Part shown: piece after piece, positions 22,202-33,146 of the stretch
How the letters are laid out: every line of letters starts with the position of its first letter
How positions within the stretch are numbered: the first letter of the stretch is position 1
Assembly: GCA_003194525.1 (NCBI GenBank)
Contig: NBIV01000172.1
Span: forward strand, 1 to 64,000
Reading direction: 5' to 3'
DNA length: 64,000 nucleotides
From: Gracilariopsis chorda
Lineage: Eukaryota > Rhodophyta > Florideophyceae > Gracilariales > Gracilariaceae
The notes under the pieces: generated by a model
Told to the model about the DNA's origin: nothing
What the model saw: only the letters and a program-made list of their open reading frames with translations
Database searches by the model: none
Position numbers and translations under genes: made by a program

Positions 22202-25200
22202 ATGGCAAACGCAACGCTTAATATGGCTATCCTCTCGTCTCCTGCAACTCCGCAGAGTCTGCCTGTCAACTTTAACACCGTAAAACTAGGCATACATGAC
22301 GTTCTGCACGTTATGGTTTGCGTGGACTGCCAACTGGCGTTCCGTTCAAAGCGCTCGATGCAATTCCATCTCAGACATGAACCGCATTACATGGAACTCC
22401 TTGAAGCCCAAAAGGCAACAAATGAGCTCCACATGGTGTGTGAAAACACATGTTTATCGGGACCCCACCCCCTTTTTAACCTTCACGATGTTCAAAACGG
22501 AAATGCTCTACAGGACGTACTATCCACTCTGTTTGGCCTTCGAACCGAACTAGGTCTCCGATGCCCTGAATGTGGATTTGCCTGGGTGGATACAGCCACC
22601 CTCCAACAACATATATCAGAATCCCAAAATACGCATATAAGCTTTGCGCGTAATGCTGTCCAGAAAGAACTCGACCGGGGAAGATTGCGCGTTCAGAGCG
22701 TTTTCCGTGGAACTCATAAACGGTCTTTTGCGGTTACAAATGACAACCCAGTGGGCTCTGTTTTACATCGACGGATTCTTATGCTGAAAAGCACACGGAA
22801 GCCTACCTCCCACTCAACACCTTCGCAGACCGACCACACAAGTATCGCCCATGATACCCTCCCACAAATCGCAAATGACACGCAGCCAGTGTTTGTTGAG
22901 AACCGCAAATCTCTTCCGGATCGTCCTCTTGTGACGTCGAGGACCCTCCCCGTTACCAAGCTTGATACAGTTAACTTAGTATCGAAAACACAAAAACCAC
23001 CGTATACGGGTGCGTACACGGAGCATGTGGAGACGTTTCTTAGGGATTTGCGCCCAAGCCGTTCGAAGACTCTAATTGGAAGCAATACCGCCGATGAGAA
23101 ATGTCGTAATTACTTCATCCAGAGCACGAAGTTGGACTTGGCCCTTGAAAGCCTTTGCATATCAATGGAAGACGCAGTATTTCTTTCGGGCGCGAAGTTG
23201 GTTGAAGCCCGCGGCAATAACTCAGATTTCTCAAAGCTTTTCGCAAACATCGTTCAGTACATGCAACGAACACCGTCCATAATGTCCACCTTACCCCCTT
23301 TCTTTCTGCATAGTTTGAACCAACGAACAAACTTTGCTTTCAAAACCGTGCTCCTCGAGACGTTACAGAGGTACGCTCTAGACGTTGCAAGGTTGCTGTT
23401 CTTGGTCGCAAACGCTAATACCCGCTCCCATGACTTGGTGCCAACATCGGTAGCCAAAATGACTGTGGAGGTCATCACAATACCAAATATGATGAAGAAT
23501 CTGCATGCGTCCCTAAAAGCATGTTTGTTACAGACTCTTAAACCGTACACGCCAACGACCAGGTTGTTAGTCCGTAATTTTGTTGCTTGTGCCTCGGTTC
23601 TCCCCTTTACGGATTGCGAACTGGACAAGCCTATTTACAAATACGCCGTGGCTGAAGACATCACTCACTTGCTTGCGGCTTTGCAATACGCTCTCGCAGC
23701 ATCTCCCATCCATGAACTACACACCTTCGGACAGTCTGGTGTACAAAGTACGGAAACGAACGTTTCTGAGATGGCGAGCCTAACAAGATCTCTAGATTGG
23801 CAGGCAAATATCGCATTTTCTTTCATAAGAAACACTCTGAATGTTGCTTTGAGCATTGCGGCAAAGGAAAGCCTAAATGTGTCATTTTTACCATTGACAA
23901 TCCACACCAACTGCGAAATTGTTAAGGATGTGCAGCTAAGCTTGTCGCAGGTGGGTAATCTCGTGCAGGAGTTAAACAAGGAAATGGAATCTGTTATTTC
24001 GAATGATCTGCTCGATGGGTTTCCCTTCCCCCCTTGTTCAGGAAACACTTGACATCGTTAAAAGATTCACCTTCAAACAGAGCCCCGGGATTTTCTTTCC
24101 TTATACACCTGCAAAACACAAGCTTCATCCAACAAAACATGGAATATGTACTACAATGTCTTAGGAAGGGCCCTGGCTCCTGCTCCCACGTTCCATGCAT
24201 CATCCTAGGTGACCCAACTGAAACGGCCTTGGATAAGATTCGGCTTGGCCAGGACTTCCTGCTTAGGAATGGTATTTTATGTTGGTTGACGTACGCCCAA
24301 AAGGTTCAAGAACGACTGCTGGTTGCGCTGCATCTGGCTTCTGGCTTTCCAGCGAGAGAAACAGAAATTGAATCTTACTGCTTTCATAATTACGACACCC
24401 ATCTCCGTTCTCTTATTCTCCTGGACTCTAAACCGGTTCTAATCACTCGATACATGAAAACACAGGACAAAACTGGCAGCGCGCGCCCAGTACCCAGATT
24501 CTCGGACCGTAAAATGGCGCTGGTGCTTTTAACCTACTTCAAACTCATCCGCCCCGTTGAAACTCTGTTTGTATCCTTGTTGTTCGGCGAAGAGAAGAAG
24601 GACATCCAGTGGAAGATGCTTTTTGCCGTTCAGGGAGCAGCGCTTACTGCAAAAGAAATTCGACCTATATTCACAGTTCGTCTCTCAGCTGCTGGATACA
24701 ATATCAAATTTACTCACTACCGCAACTTCTCCGCGGGTATCACCTGCGTACTTTCTTCTACACTTGCTAAGGGCATTGAAAACTCCTTTTCAAAGTCTAT
24801 CATGGAAGATTTCCTTCAAACAGCCCACAATCAAGCTGGAAACTCCGCTCACACAGCTGAAATGCTCTATGCTCGCACCCCTACAGATATAACCGGCTTA
24901 CGAAGAAGTGATCTTTCCAAATATAGGGAATGGTCTACGCAATGGCACACCCTTCTCAGAATCGCAAATATTTTCCCAGCCCAGACTGCAAAGAAGCGAC
25001 TAAACCCGAATCCCTTAGATGAGGTTATCGTGTCAGAAGGTGGTTCCGAAACGCGAGCAGATCCCGCTGCGAAGCCCCTTTCCATCCAGGACGGCAACCA
25101 CTCTACTCCAACCAAATCCAGTAAGAAGACATTCCCGTACATGTCGCCTGGGTCGGGGTCTGTAGAGCGACGAGAGCTGCCGAGAGGAGGTGCCGTGTTG

Positions 25201-27511
25201 TATACTCCAGCTCCGACAGCATACGAACATTTATTACCAAGATTTCTGGACGCTCTCAGGGAAGGGTTACGCAACGATACGGCTCTATTCAAATCGCATG
25301 CACAATTTGTTATAACCGCTGCGGTATTGGAGAAGAGAGACACAATGCTAGTTTTGATGCCCACGTCTTCTGGGAAAACGTTGTCAGTCTTACTACCGAT
25401 GTACATGGAAAAAGGCGTTATGACATCTATCAGCGTTGTTTCTCTAAAAGCCTTAGCAGCAGAATACGTGCAGAGGGTTACAAGATTCGATCTAGAGTGC
25501 TCAACGACCCCACGTCATGACGGACGAGAATAATTTGCAGATGTATACACACTATCGGTGGAAGTGCTGGCTTCGGAAGCCTTTCATTCTTTAGTTCAAC
25601 ACTTAACACACCACTGGCGCCTTGCACGCATTGTACTTGACGAGGTGCACTGCTATCTGATGTGGCAACACCTCCGTCCGGCTCTGGCGCCTATGCATGT
25701 GGGTCTAAACTATGTACCCGTTCAAGTTCCTCGAGTGATGCTTAGTGCAACCCTTCCTCCTGCCGATAGACCATTACTACTATCCCAACTCCAAATTTCA
25801 GCTGCCTCCCTTTATCACACCTGCACCGCCCGAGACAATATATCATTTATCGTAACAGACCTCTCAACCACCGCAATCCCCATTAGTTTGAAGCGTTTCC
25901 GGACAGATACCGGCCTCTATAGATCTACATTTTCTCAATTTATCGAGCAGGCACTACACGTCTTCGCAAACGATGTTTCCAACTTCTTACTCACAACGGA
26001 CGACCCGGTAATTCGATTTATGCTCTTTTCCCTGACGAGATCAGACGCAGAATATTGCCACATTTACCTTACCCAACAGGACACAATGCCGTGGTCAGAT
26101 ACAACCCCCGATATATCCCTCACCTTCTTACTATACCATGCGGGACTCGCAGACAACGACAAGACCAACACACACCACAATTGGATGTCCCCTTAACCCC
26201 CACAAACCGCAAAATGTTACCCCAGGCAAGTCCTAATAATGATTTGCACAGCGGCGTTTGGAACCGGACTTGACGCAACTGATGTGCGTATCGTTTAAAA
26301 CCTGGGAGGTGTAGCAAGCTTAGTGGACCTCGTGCAGCAAGCCGGCAGAGCGGCTCGAGACAACAAACCTGCCAAGTGTGTCACAATATACTGCAAGTCT
26401 TATTTCCAGAAGATAAGGGACTTGTTATGTACGACCAATAATCAAAAAAAAGCACGATATCAGCAGAATCTACTTAGACGCAATGGCTCAGAACAGATGA
26501 AACAGCTCCAAGGCGTGGATGGAATCGGACACAGTTTGTCGGCGAAACGCATTGTACGAGTAGGTTGATGGCACTCAACCCGGTATTTGCTTATTCAGCC
26601 CCCAGGTTCTCAACTGTGATGTGTGTAACAAACGCAATGGTTCCAGATCCTCTACCCCACACACCGACCCTACAAAGCCAGTTGAACAAGGCAGTATAAA
26701 AAACCCAATTACTTCGACGCTATCTCTGAAAAACCACGTCAGAGCCACTGTAACACCCCCACCGAGACATCATGCTGAAGACGATGAAGAACTTGACTTT
26801 GAACTGCAACCGTTACTGATGCTGCCTGACCTATCCAGAGATGCGCATGAAGCAAGGATGGACACCGGTGAGCCCCAATGGAATCCAACTCAGAAAATAT
26901 TTGAAGAGGACGGGGAAAACTGTACGCCACCACAGTCATAGGCAAATGTCTTTCACGAGCTCGAAAGTATGTCCCCACAGGTTTCCGTACACCACATCCA
27001 AGAGCTAACACGGCGTTTCACCTCCGTCTGCATACCATGCTTGATGACCGAACATCGTGTGGTTTCCAAAGAACAACATTCCTGTGCATATTGAAAAGGA
27101 AGATGCTTCCATTACTTCTCGTCTCTTCATCAAACTTCGCCCTGCGACGTGAAAAAAGGAGCAACTAGTACATGTTACCAATGTCACGTGGGGTACTACA
27201 AAGGGTTTAAAACGCATGCTTCTCCAGCAACGTTTGGTACCAGGCACTGTGAATTCATCGCACTTCGACAAGCCGCATGGGTGTTATGGCGCAAATCTTC
27301 GGATATGCAGGATAGCATTGCCGCTGCACTGTTTGACCCAAGCAGCCAAACTCGTTACAACAACTTGAAGACGAAGATCATGGAAACGGCAAACAAAGAT
27401 AAGCACAGGTGCTACCTATTCCATGCGTGGGAAACACCCTCGGATTCTCGTTCGGTGCCCAACCTCGCCCGCCTCATCACTTGGTGCCGAGCAACGCATT
27501 CTATCATGTAA
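22202..27511 (+). pseudogene. Zinc-finger / recombinase-like / RecQ helicase, interrupted
   Basis: I start at ATG 22202; the open frame reaches further upstream without ATG. Two C2H2-type fingers come first (CVDCQLAFRSKRSMQFHLRH, about 22320; CPECGFAWVDTATLQQH, about 22563). A long helical part follows, then a tyrosine-recombinase-like section (LHLASGFPARETEIES, about 24330; HNQAGNSAHTAEMLYAR, about 24830) as found N-terminal to some fungal RecQ-like helicases. The helicase motifs are MPTSSGKT (Walker A, about 25360), LDEVHCY (DExH, about 25640), LSATLPP (about 25741), AFGTGLDATD (about 26255) and QQAGRAARD (about 26335). A C-terminal Cys/His region, CYQCHVGYYKGFKTH, lies near 27175. The frame changes near 24040 and again after 26568; within the helicase part there are in-frame stops near 25531, 26194 and 26296. 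It resembles telomere-linked helicase genes of fungi in kind and in lying near telomere-like DNA. Role if active: 3'-5' DNA unwinding. Confidence 0.75.
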
Positions 27512-27759
27512 TATATAGGCATTATAAATTCAGCCGTTATGGCCTTATGGGCATCCACCCATATGCGTTTAACGCAAGCTTCCCACGTATAAAGAGAGCC
27601 CAGAACGCCTATCCCGCCCTACAAGGACAATGCGCATCGTTCCACGAGAGCAGCAGCTTAACGTCGTTGCAAGGCAAATGTTTCGCTTGGCGCAACCTGC
27701 GTGGTCCTTGCAAGTGTGATTGCAAAACATGAACGGGTCCCTGCCGAGAAAACACCCCC

Positions 27760-27857
27760 TGTCACTGAACACAGGTCGCGCTGTGCCCGGCTGCCGTTGT
27801 GCTCGCACGACAGGAATCGGTTCCTGTCGTGCAAACACACTCGTGTCGCTCGACACA
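27760..27857. repeat. Isolated copy of the nested palindrome
   Basis: The inner arms GCACGACAGGAA-TCGG-TTCCTGTCGTGC (27805-27832) match the 18-kb array, and the right outer arm TGTCGCTCGACACA ends at 27857. The left outer arm is degraded. It sits in the roughly 700-bp gap between the RecQ-like and FANCJ-like genes, which otherwise holds nothing I recognise. Confidence 0.8.
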
Positions 27858-28230
27858 TCACGTTTTCTGCAGAGCCAAATTATTGCTCTCAAAGTGGATC
27901 AAGATGTTGTAACGAAAACCCCATACATCTGAATCTCTACAAATTTCTTGTCACCACAAGGCGCCTGTGCCAAACACCCACACGTGTAACTTTGTCACTT
28001 CACTCGTGGAAAGTCACAACCGCTTTTGCACAATCGTAACGCTTGGTTATTGATGCACTACACTACGCACATACTTTCAGTCACACGGCATATAAACTCC
28101 TAAGCTTCGTGTTATAGCGAGAGACCCTATCTGTTCTTCCGGCTGTCCGAATCCCTCCCTCAACGCTCTTCGATCCGCTGCCCCACCCTATACACCCCCT
28201 TTTCTCATAAGCATCCATCTTTAAACCAAT

Positions 28231-30708
28231 ATGCCATTGTTTCCAATTGCAGGCGTTTCCGTTTCATTCCCCCATCAACCTTATGGCACTCAGTTCGCAC
28301 TGATGCACTCGGTCATAAGCTCGGGTAAGAAACGCCAACACGCAATCATCGAACCTCCGACAGGTAAAGGGAAAACGCTCGCCCTATTATGTTCGACACT
28401 CGCTCTCCTACAATACATTGTCGATGACGAAAACCCCAGTGATGCAAGCTCTACTACTATCCACAACGCGTGTCCATCATCTGCATGTAGTGCTTTTAAC
28501 TCAGAGGGTAATATCTATGACGATATTCATCTCCAAGACGACGACTTCGAGCCACCTAAGCACTTTGCGGATACCACATGGCAAAAGCTTGTGCATTTCC
28601 GTCTGACTTCCCACAATGCAGTCAATAGAAGTACGAATTTGTTTTCAGACCTCGTTCCAGCCCCCACCCCCACATCTTCGTCTCATCAAGGGCCACATTG
28701 CGTTGAAGAATAGTCCGTCAATGCCTCTAATACTTGGGAGCCTCGGGTGTTCTATGTGACAAGAACCCACGCCCAGATATCACAAGTGTCCTTGGAACTA
28801 CAGAAAACCAACTACGCACCTCGGGTAGCGATTTTAGGGTCGCGAAATGAGTACTTTATCAATCCTCTTGTTCAGAACTCACCAATTGACAAAAAAGGCG
28901 ACTTATGCAAGGCCCTCATTTACGGCGCCCGTGGTTGTCATTTTACGTCCGGAACAGATATGCTTTGCACCTACAAGACCAAGAACCCCGAACCTTGGGA
29001 TATCGAGGATTTAGTTCAACTCGGACGGAGCTTACAAGGCTGCCCATATTATGCGAGCCATAATCTTTTCCATAATGCTCAGTTAGTGTTCTGCCCATAC
29101 AACTACGTTTTGGACAAAGTGTGCAGAAATGCACGTGGGCTCGACGTTTCTAACCACATCGTCATTTTCGACGAAGCTCATAATATCGAGGATCTTGCTC
29201 GCGAGTTTTCCAGCTTCGTGGTTGATATCCAAACTTTGTTTAACGCTGCTCAGCTAGCAACGGACATTCTTAGTTGCCAAAACACTAACGAACCGTTCCA
29301 CACCAGTTTGCACATCATTTCTCAAATGCTATTCAAAATGGTACATATCAGTGAACTAGTACTGGCAGAGGCTCCGGCTTTCCACACCAACCACTTCGAT
29401 GAACCAATCGTCCAAGGCTCTCGATTACTAAAATATTTGTCTGATGCAGACATAACCCCCGCCCAACTCCCCTCGTGGCAATCTGCAGATACATACTTTG
29501 GAAGGTTCAACCACAGTCATTTACCAGAGCTGTTTCGCGATTTTCTTAAAACACAGAAACATCAGCGGGTCAGTTCTATTCCAACCCTAAACATCGCGCA
29601 ACGCCCTGGCATCTCCGCTGAACAACCCGTTAAGAATTCTAATGTGAAACTTAATGTCCGCACTTTGAACGAAATTCTCCAGAACGGCTTCCAATGGACG
29701 GCTCGCGTTCTCAACTCCCTCGAATATTTCTTCCGTGAGCCCAACGCATTTACCATGGCTGTCACCCGCACTTATGAAGAACACACAGGAACGAAGGTAC
29801 AACTCAGTTTTCTGTGCATGACCGCTTCCGTGTGTTTTAGAGATGTTTCGGAAGTCGCTCGAACGGTTATTCTAACCTCCGGTACCCTCAAACCCATGGA
29901 CGCTTTGTGCTACGAAATAGGAACCCATTTCCACATACGGAGCACCTTCTCCCATGTGGCAGATGTGCAGAACCAATTATTTCTTGCTTTCGCAACCCGA
30001 GGTCCTTCCAATTACCCCTTCTCAGCCACATCTCGTGGTGCGACAAACCCCAACTTTCAACAAGAACTGGGAAACGCTCTCCTACATTATTTTCACGTTA
30101 TTCCACACGGAATACTAGTCTTTCTGCCAAGCTACACATTGTTACGAACTTTACAGAACAGCTGGCAGAATTCCGGGATTTGGGCTTCAATGATTGCTGC
30201 AAAGCAATCTGTTCTAACAGAACCTAAAAACCGAGAACCAGACTTTGACTCTGTCCTCGCATCATACTCCCACTCAGCAAAACATAAAGGTGGAGCTGTG
30301 TTATTTGCGGTGTACAGGGGTAAAATGTCTGAGGGATTTGACTTCAAAAATGAGGCTTCTCGAGCTGTCATACTCATCGGCATACTCCCATACCTCATGC
30401 ACCTCCCCGTTCGCTGCAAGCGAATGTGGCTTGATCGCCGAGCAACAGATGTGCAGCACAGACTATCCGTTCTCACTGGCGATGAATGGTACTATAACCA
30501 AGCCTTCAGTGCTTTAAACCAAGCGTTGGGGAGAGTAATTAGACACAAACATGACTATGGCGCCGTCATTTGCATCGATTCCCGTTTCAAGGACGCCCAG
30601 TTACACCAAAGGCTACCTTCCTGGATGCTTGCTGGTTTGAAATCAACCGGCGAGCCGCACCATGCTCTAGTGAGTCAATTGAAAACTTTCTTTAGTACTA
30701 CGTCCTAA
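28231..30708 (+). CDS. FANCJ-like (XPD/Rad3 family) DNA helicase, one in-frame stop
   Basis: Starts at ATG 28231. Motifs in order: a Q-motif-like FPHQPYGTQFALM, Walker A EPPTGKGKTLALL (about 28345), then a variable acidic linker with a TAG near 28711. The same frame resumes with FYVTRTHAQISQV (motif Ia, about 28750). Four iron-sulphur cluster cysteines occur in the FANCJ arrangement (LCK, GCHF, MLC, GCPYY; about 28900-29045), with DIEDLV between the third and fourth. DEAH (motif II) is at about 29170, VILTSGTLKPMDAL (motif III region) at about 29870, then GILVFLPSY, FAVYRGKMSEGFDF and QALGRVIRHKHDYGA (motif VI, about 30515). FANCJ, RTEL1 and DDX11 are close relatives; WDIEDLV and the motif III region favour FANCJ. 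The known role is 5'-3' unwinding, including G-quadruplexes and crosslink repair. The stop falls in a poorly conserved linker; it may be a mutation or lie in an unrecognised intron. The rest looks complete. Confidence 0.8.
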
Positions 30709-31221
30709 AGGACACTAAAAACCCGTTTTTATATATGTTGCAATCGACACTCGTCTAATACACCTAGAGCTAATTCCCACAGGGAGTTCCAAACAAATGG
30801 CCACTTAATCCCTTTAAAACCCCTCTCACACTAACGTATTCGCTCGGTACCTACATTACTCATAGTGGAACTGCAACCCAGTCCCTTCCTTCAGTTTCTT
30901 CCCTGTTTGGGTACAAAGGATGGAAGGAACCCCTAAACTGCCTAAAAACGCGGCATGTAACACGCCTAGCAACCCTAGAAACCCCCCAAGTAGTACGTAC
31001 ACACTAAGGATGTACGCAAGTTCCTACGCTATGGTGCACGTGCAGTACAAGAACCTGGTATCTAAACACAAGAACGTCATAATGCCGCGTAGTACTAAGC
31101 AAGTAAACAAACTGCACTTGCTTAAACCTCTAGTACTTCACCGAAAACCCACCATGTGCCACATGCTTGCTAGTACTGCTCGAAAACTATGCATCGTTAG
31201 TACCCTACATGTAACAGAGGC
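30709..31221. other. Intergenic, telomere-like fragments
   Basis: Contains short CCCCTAAACTGCCTAAAAAC-like patches (30940-31000). An ORF at 30920-31714 runs across the palindromes, has no domain, and is not taken as a gene. Confidence 0.45.
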
Positions 31222-31855
31222 TTGGGCAGTGTCGAGCGACACCACTGCCGTTGCGCCACAGGAACGTGTTCCTGTCGTGCGACGCATGTGTAAAGTTCCT
31301 CTGCTCTGTATGCTTATGAACCTCACCAATCCATTGCCACGTGTCAACACATTCTCTGCTTTGTCGCGCGACACACCTCCGCGTGCACGACAGGAACGTG
31401 TTCCTGTCGTGCACAAACAAACGGTCGCGTGCAAAAACCCCTATTCCTATAACCCCCAGACGATTGCATATTCCACCGTAATCAACTTACACGACATTAG
31501 TAGTAATGTATATGCCCCATATAAACTACTGCTACAGATTTACGTAAAAGGCCTAAGTTTGGGCACCCCTACAACCAAGGATAGATGTTTCAAAAATACG
31601 TCTAACAAACGACTTCGGCAGTGTCCAGTGAGACAACCGCCGTTGCACAACAAAAGTGTTTCCGTGTCGCCGGACGCGAATGTAGAGTTCCTCTACACTC
31701 TAAGCTCATACTAGGGAACCACCGTGTGCCACGTGTCGGAACATTGTCTGCTTAAATACCTGACACGCCTCACTCTTCGCGACAGGAACGCTGTCCTGTC
31801 GCGAACAGACTAAACGTCGCGTGCACATCTCGCTCTTTGTATAACAAAAACCCCT
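31222..31855. repeat. Two diverged composite units, four palindromes
   Basis: Two related blocks of about 220-240 bp (31222-31445 and 31613-31855) share order and flanks (GGCAGTGTC..., AGTTCCTCT, GTCGCGTGC). Each carries two palindromes. The first block has 31229-31282 and 31361-31415 (inner GTGCACGACAGGAA-CG-TGTTCCTGTCGTGCAC). The second has a decayed copy at 31619-31678 and TTCGCGACAGGA-ACGCTG-TCCTGTCGCGAA at 31777-31806. The palindromes belong to the 18-kb family, although the blocks between them differ from the 18-kb units. Confidence 0.75.
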
Positions 31856-31899
31856 TCGATGCTCCCTCCTGAGCAATTTTTAGGCATTTTGTCGTAAAC

Positions 31900-32600
31900 T
31901 GCCAGCACAATACTATAAGAAAACACCCCTAAAACCCCCAAAGTTTCAGCAGGGCTACGGGTTAGGATTTAGAACCTCTCCGTTTACACAGACCCTAAAA
32001 ACCCCTATACATAAAACATGTAATTCTCAATATTCTAAAGCCCCTAAAAGCCCAAAGCATTACAGACTCTCACACCTACTTTTCAATCACCATCGGTCCT
32101 ATTACGAACCCCTAACTCCTTTGGAGGTGTAGAAACCCCTATCCAAGTTTAAAACCGCTAAAACTGCAAACCCTAAACCATTTCTGGTACATAGTATAGC
32201 TATACGAAACACCTTCAAAGCTAGAACAAGTTCTCCCGAAAATCACTAAGATGTCTTCATTTGTACAGTCCCCTAAAAAGGGTAAAACCTCTTAACCTAG
32301 ATGAAAACCCCTAATAGAAACCCCCTAAAAACCCTATTCTAACCTGTACAGCTATATGTGAAAAAACCCAAAAGCCTAAGCAAGTTCCCCTAAAGCCCCT
32401 AAAGAACTCTGCGTGATAAGAATGCACTACAAACCCCTAAAAACCTGTAGCATACATAGGACACCATGTAACCGTAAACTTTCAAAGCCGCTGTAAAAGC
32501 CCTAAACTCTATTCTAAGAACCGCTACCTTAGAACCGCTTCCCATCCGAAGCGTAATGAACGCTAAAACCACATATCCAACATGAACAATCCAATCGTAC
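31900..32600 (+). repeat. Degenerate telomere-like tract (CCCTAAAA type)
   Basis: Dense variants of ACCCCTAAAAACCCCTA, AGCCCCTAAAGCCC and similar, with the C-rich strand on + as in the tract at 9663-10060. No gene is present. It probably represents ancient telomeric, subtelomeric or low-complexity spacer DNA at the right edge of the left cluster. Confidence 0.6.
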
Positions 32601-32743
32601 CCCCCTCAACAAACACAACGTGCTAAGACCTCTCTGCGAAGCCCCATATGTCTCAGAAGCGAAGACAAACGCAGCTCAGATTGAGCATTTGCGCTTCACT
32701 TACACACGCATAACCACTTGCACGCGTCTGACGGAATACGCGA

Positions 32744-33102
32744 AAAACGTTGTCCTAGAGCACTTTCATTTTGGCACGGAGCATGCCTTTACGTACCTCA
32801 AAAACCCATATTTGTGATGCACGCACCAGGCACGTGCCAAATCCTTCCAAAACCAAGTCCTAGGGGGGGTGGAAAATATTAATTTTTTGACCCCAGGACA
32901 ACGTTTTTGCAAAACGTTGTCCTGTATAATCTGTGTCCACATTTTGCAGCCCATCCTGAATGTATCATACAGTGCCTAAAGGACAACGTACTCCACACAA
33001 GGGGTCAAAAATGCCCATACACGCGCATACAGCGTTTTGACCACTAGGTCAACGTTCTGTGTCAGTACCATGCCTAAGCCGACAACGCCTAAAACGCTGT
33101 CC
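32744..33102. repeat. Cluster of AAAACGTTGTCC motifs including a perfect dyad
   Basis: The 12-mer occurs at 32744-32755, then as a perfect inverted pair GGACAACGTTTT-TGC-AAAACGTTGTCC at 32896-32922. Shortened or one-mismatch forms are at 32981-32989 and 33091-33102. It lies immediately left of the gypsy fossil. The function is unknown; a terminator-like hairpin, a protein-binding site or the end of a repeat are all possible. Confidence 0.6.
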
Positions 33103-33146
33103 TACCCCAAACTAACAAGTAACACTACTATAAGAAGGACAGTAGC

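Noticed and set aside
19303-28713. Alternative nuclear genetic code reading TAA or TAG as an amino acid
   Set aside because: Other genes here seem to end at TAA, TAG and TGA, and TAG in the TPR array replaces Trp while other stops sit at positions suggesting other residues; no single reassignment fits.
30920-31714. 264-codon + ORF
   Set aside because: It runs through palindromic repeats and telomere-like fragments, has no domain, and its text reflects the repeats on both strands.
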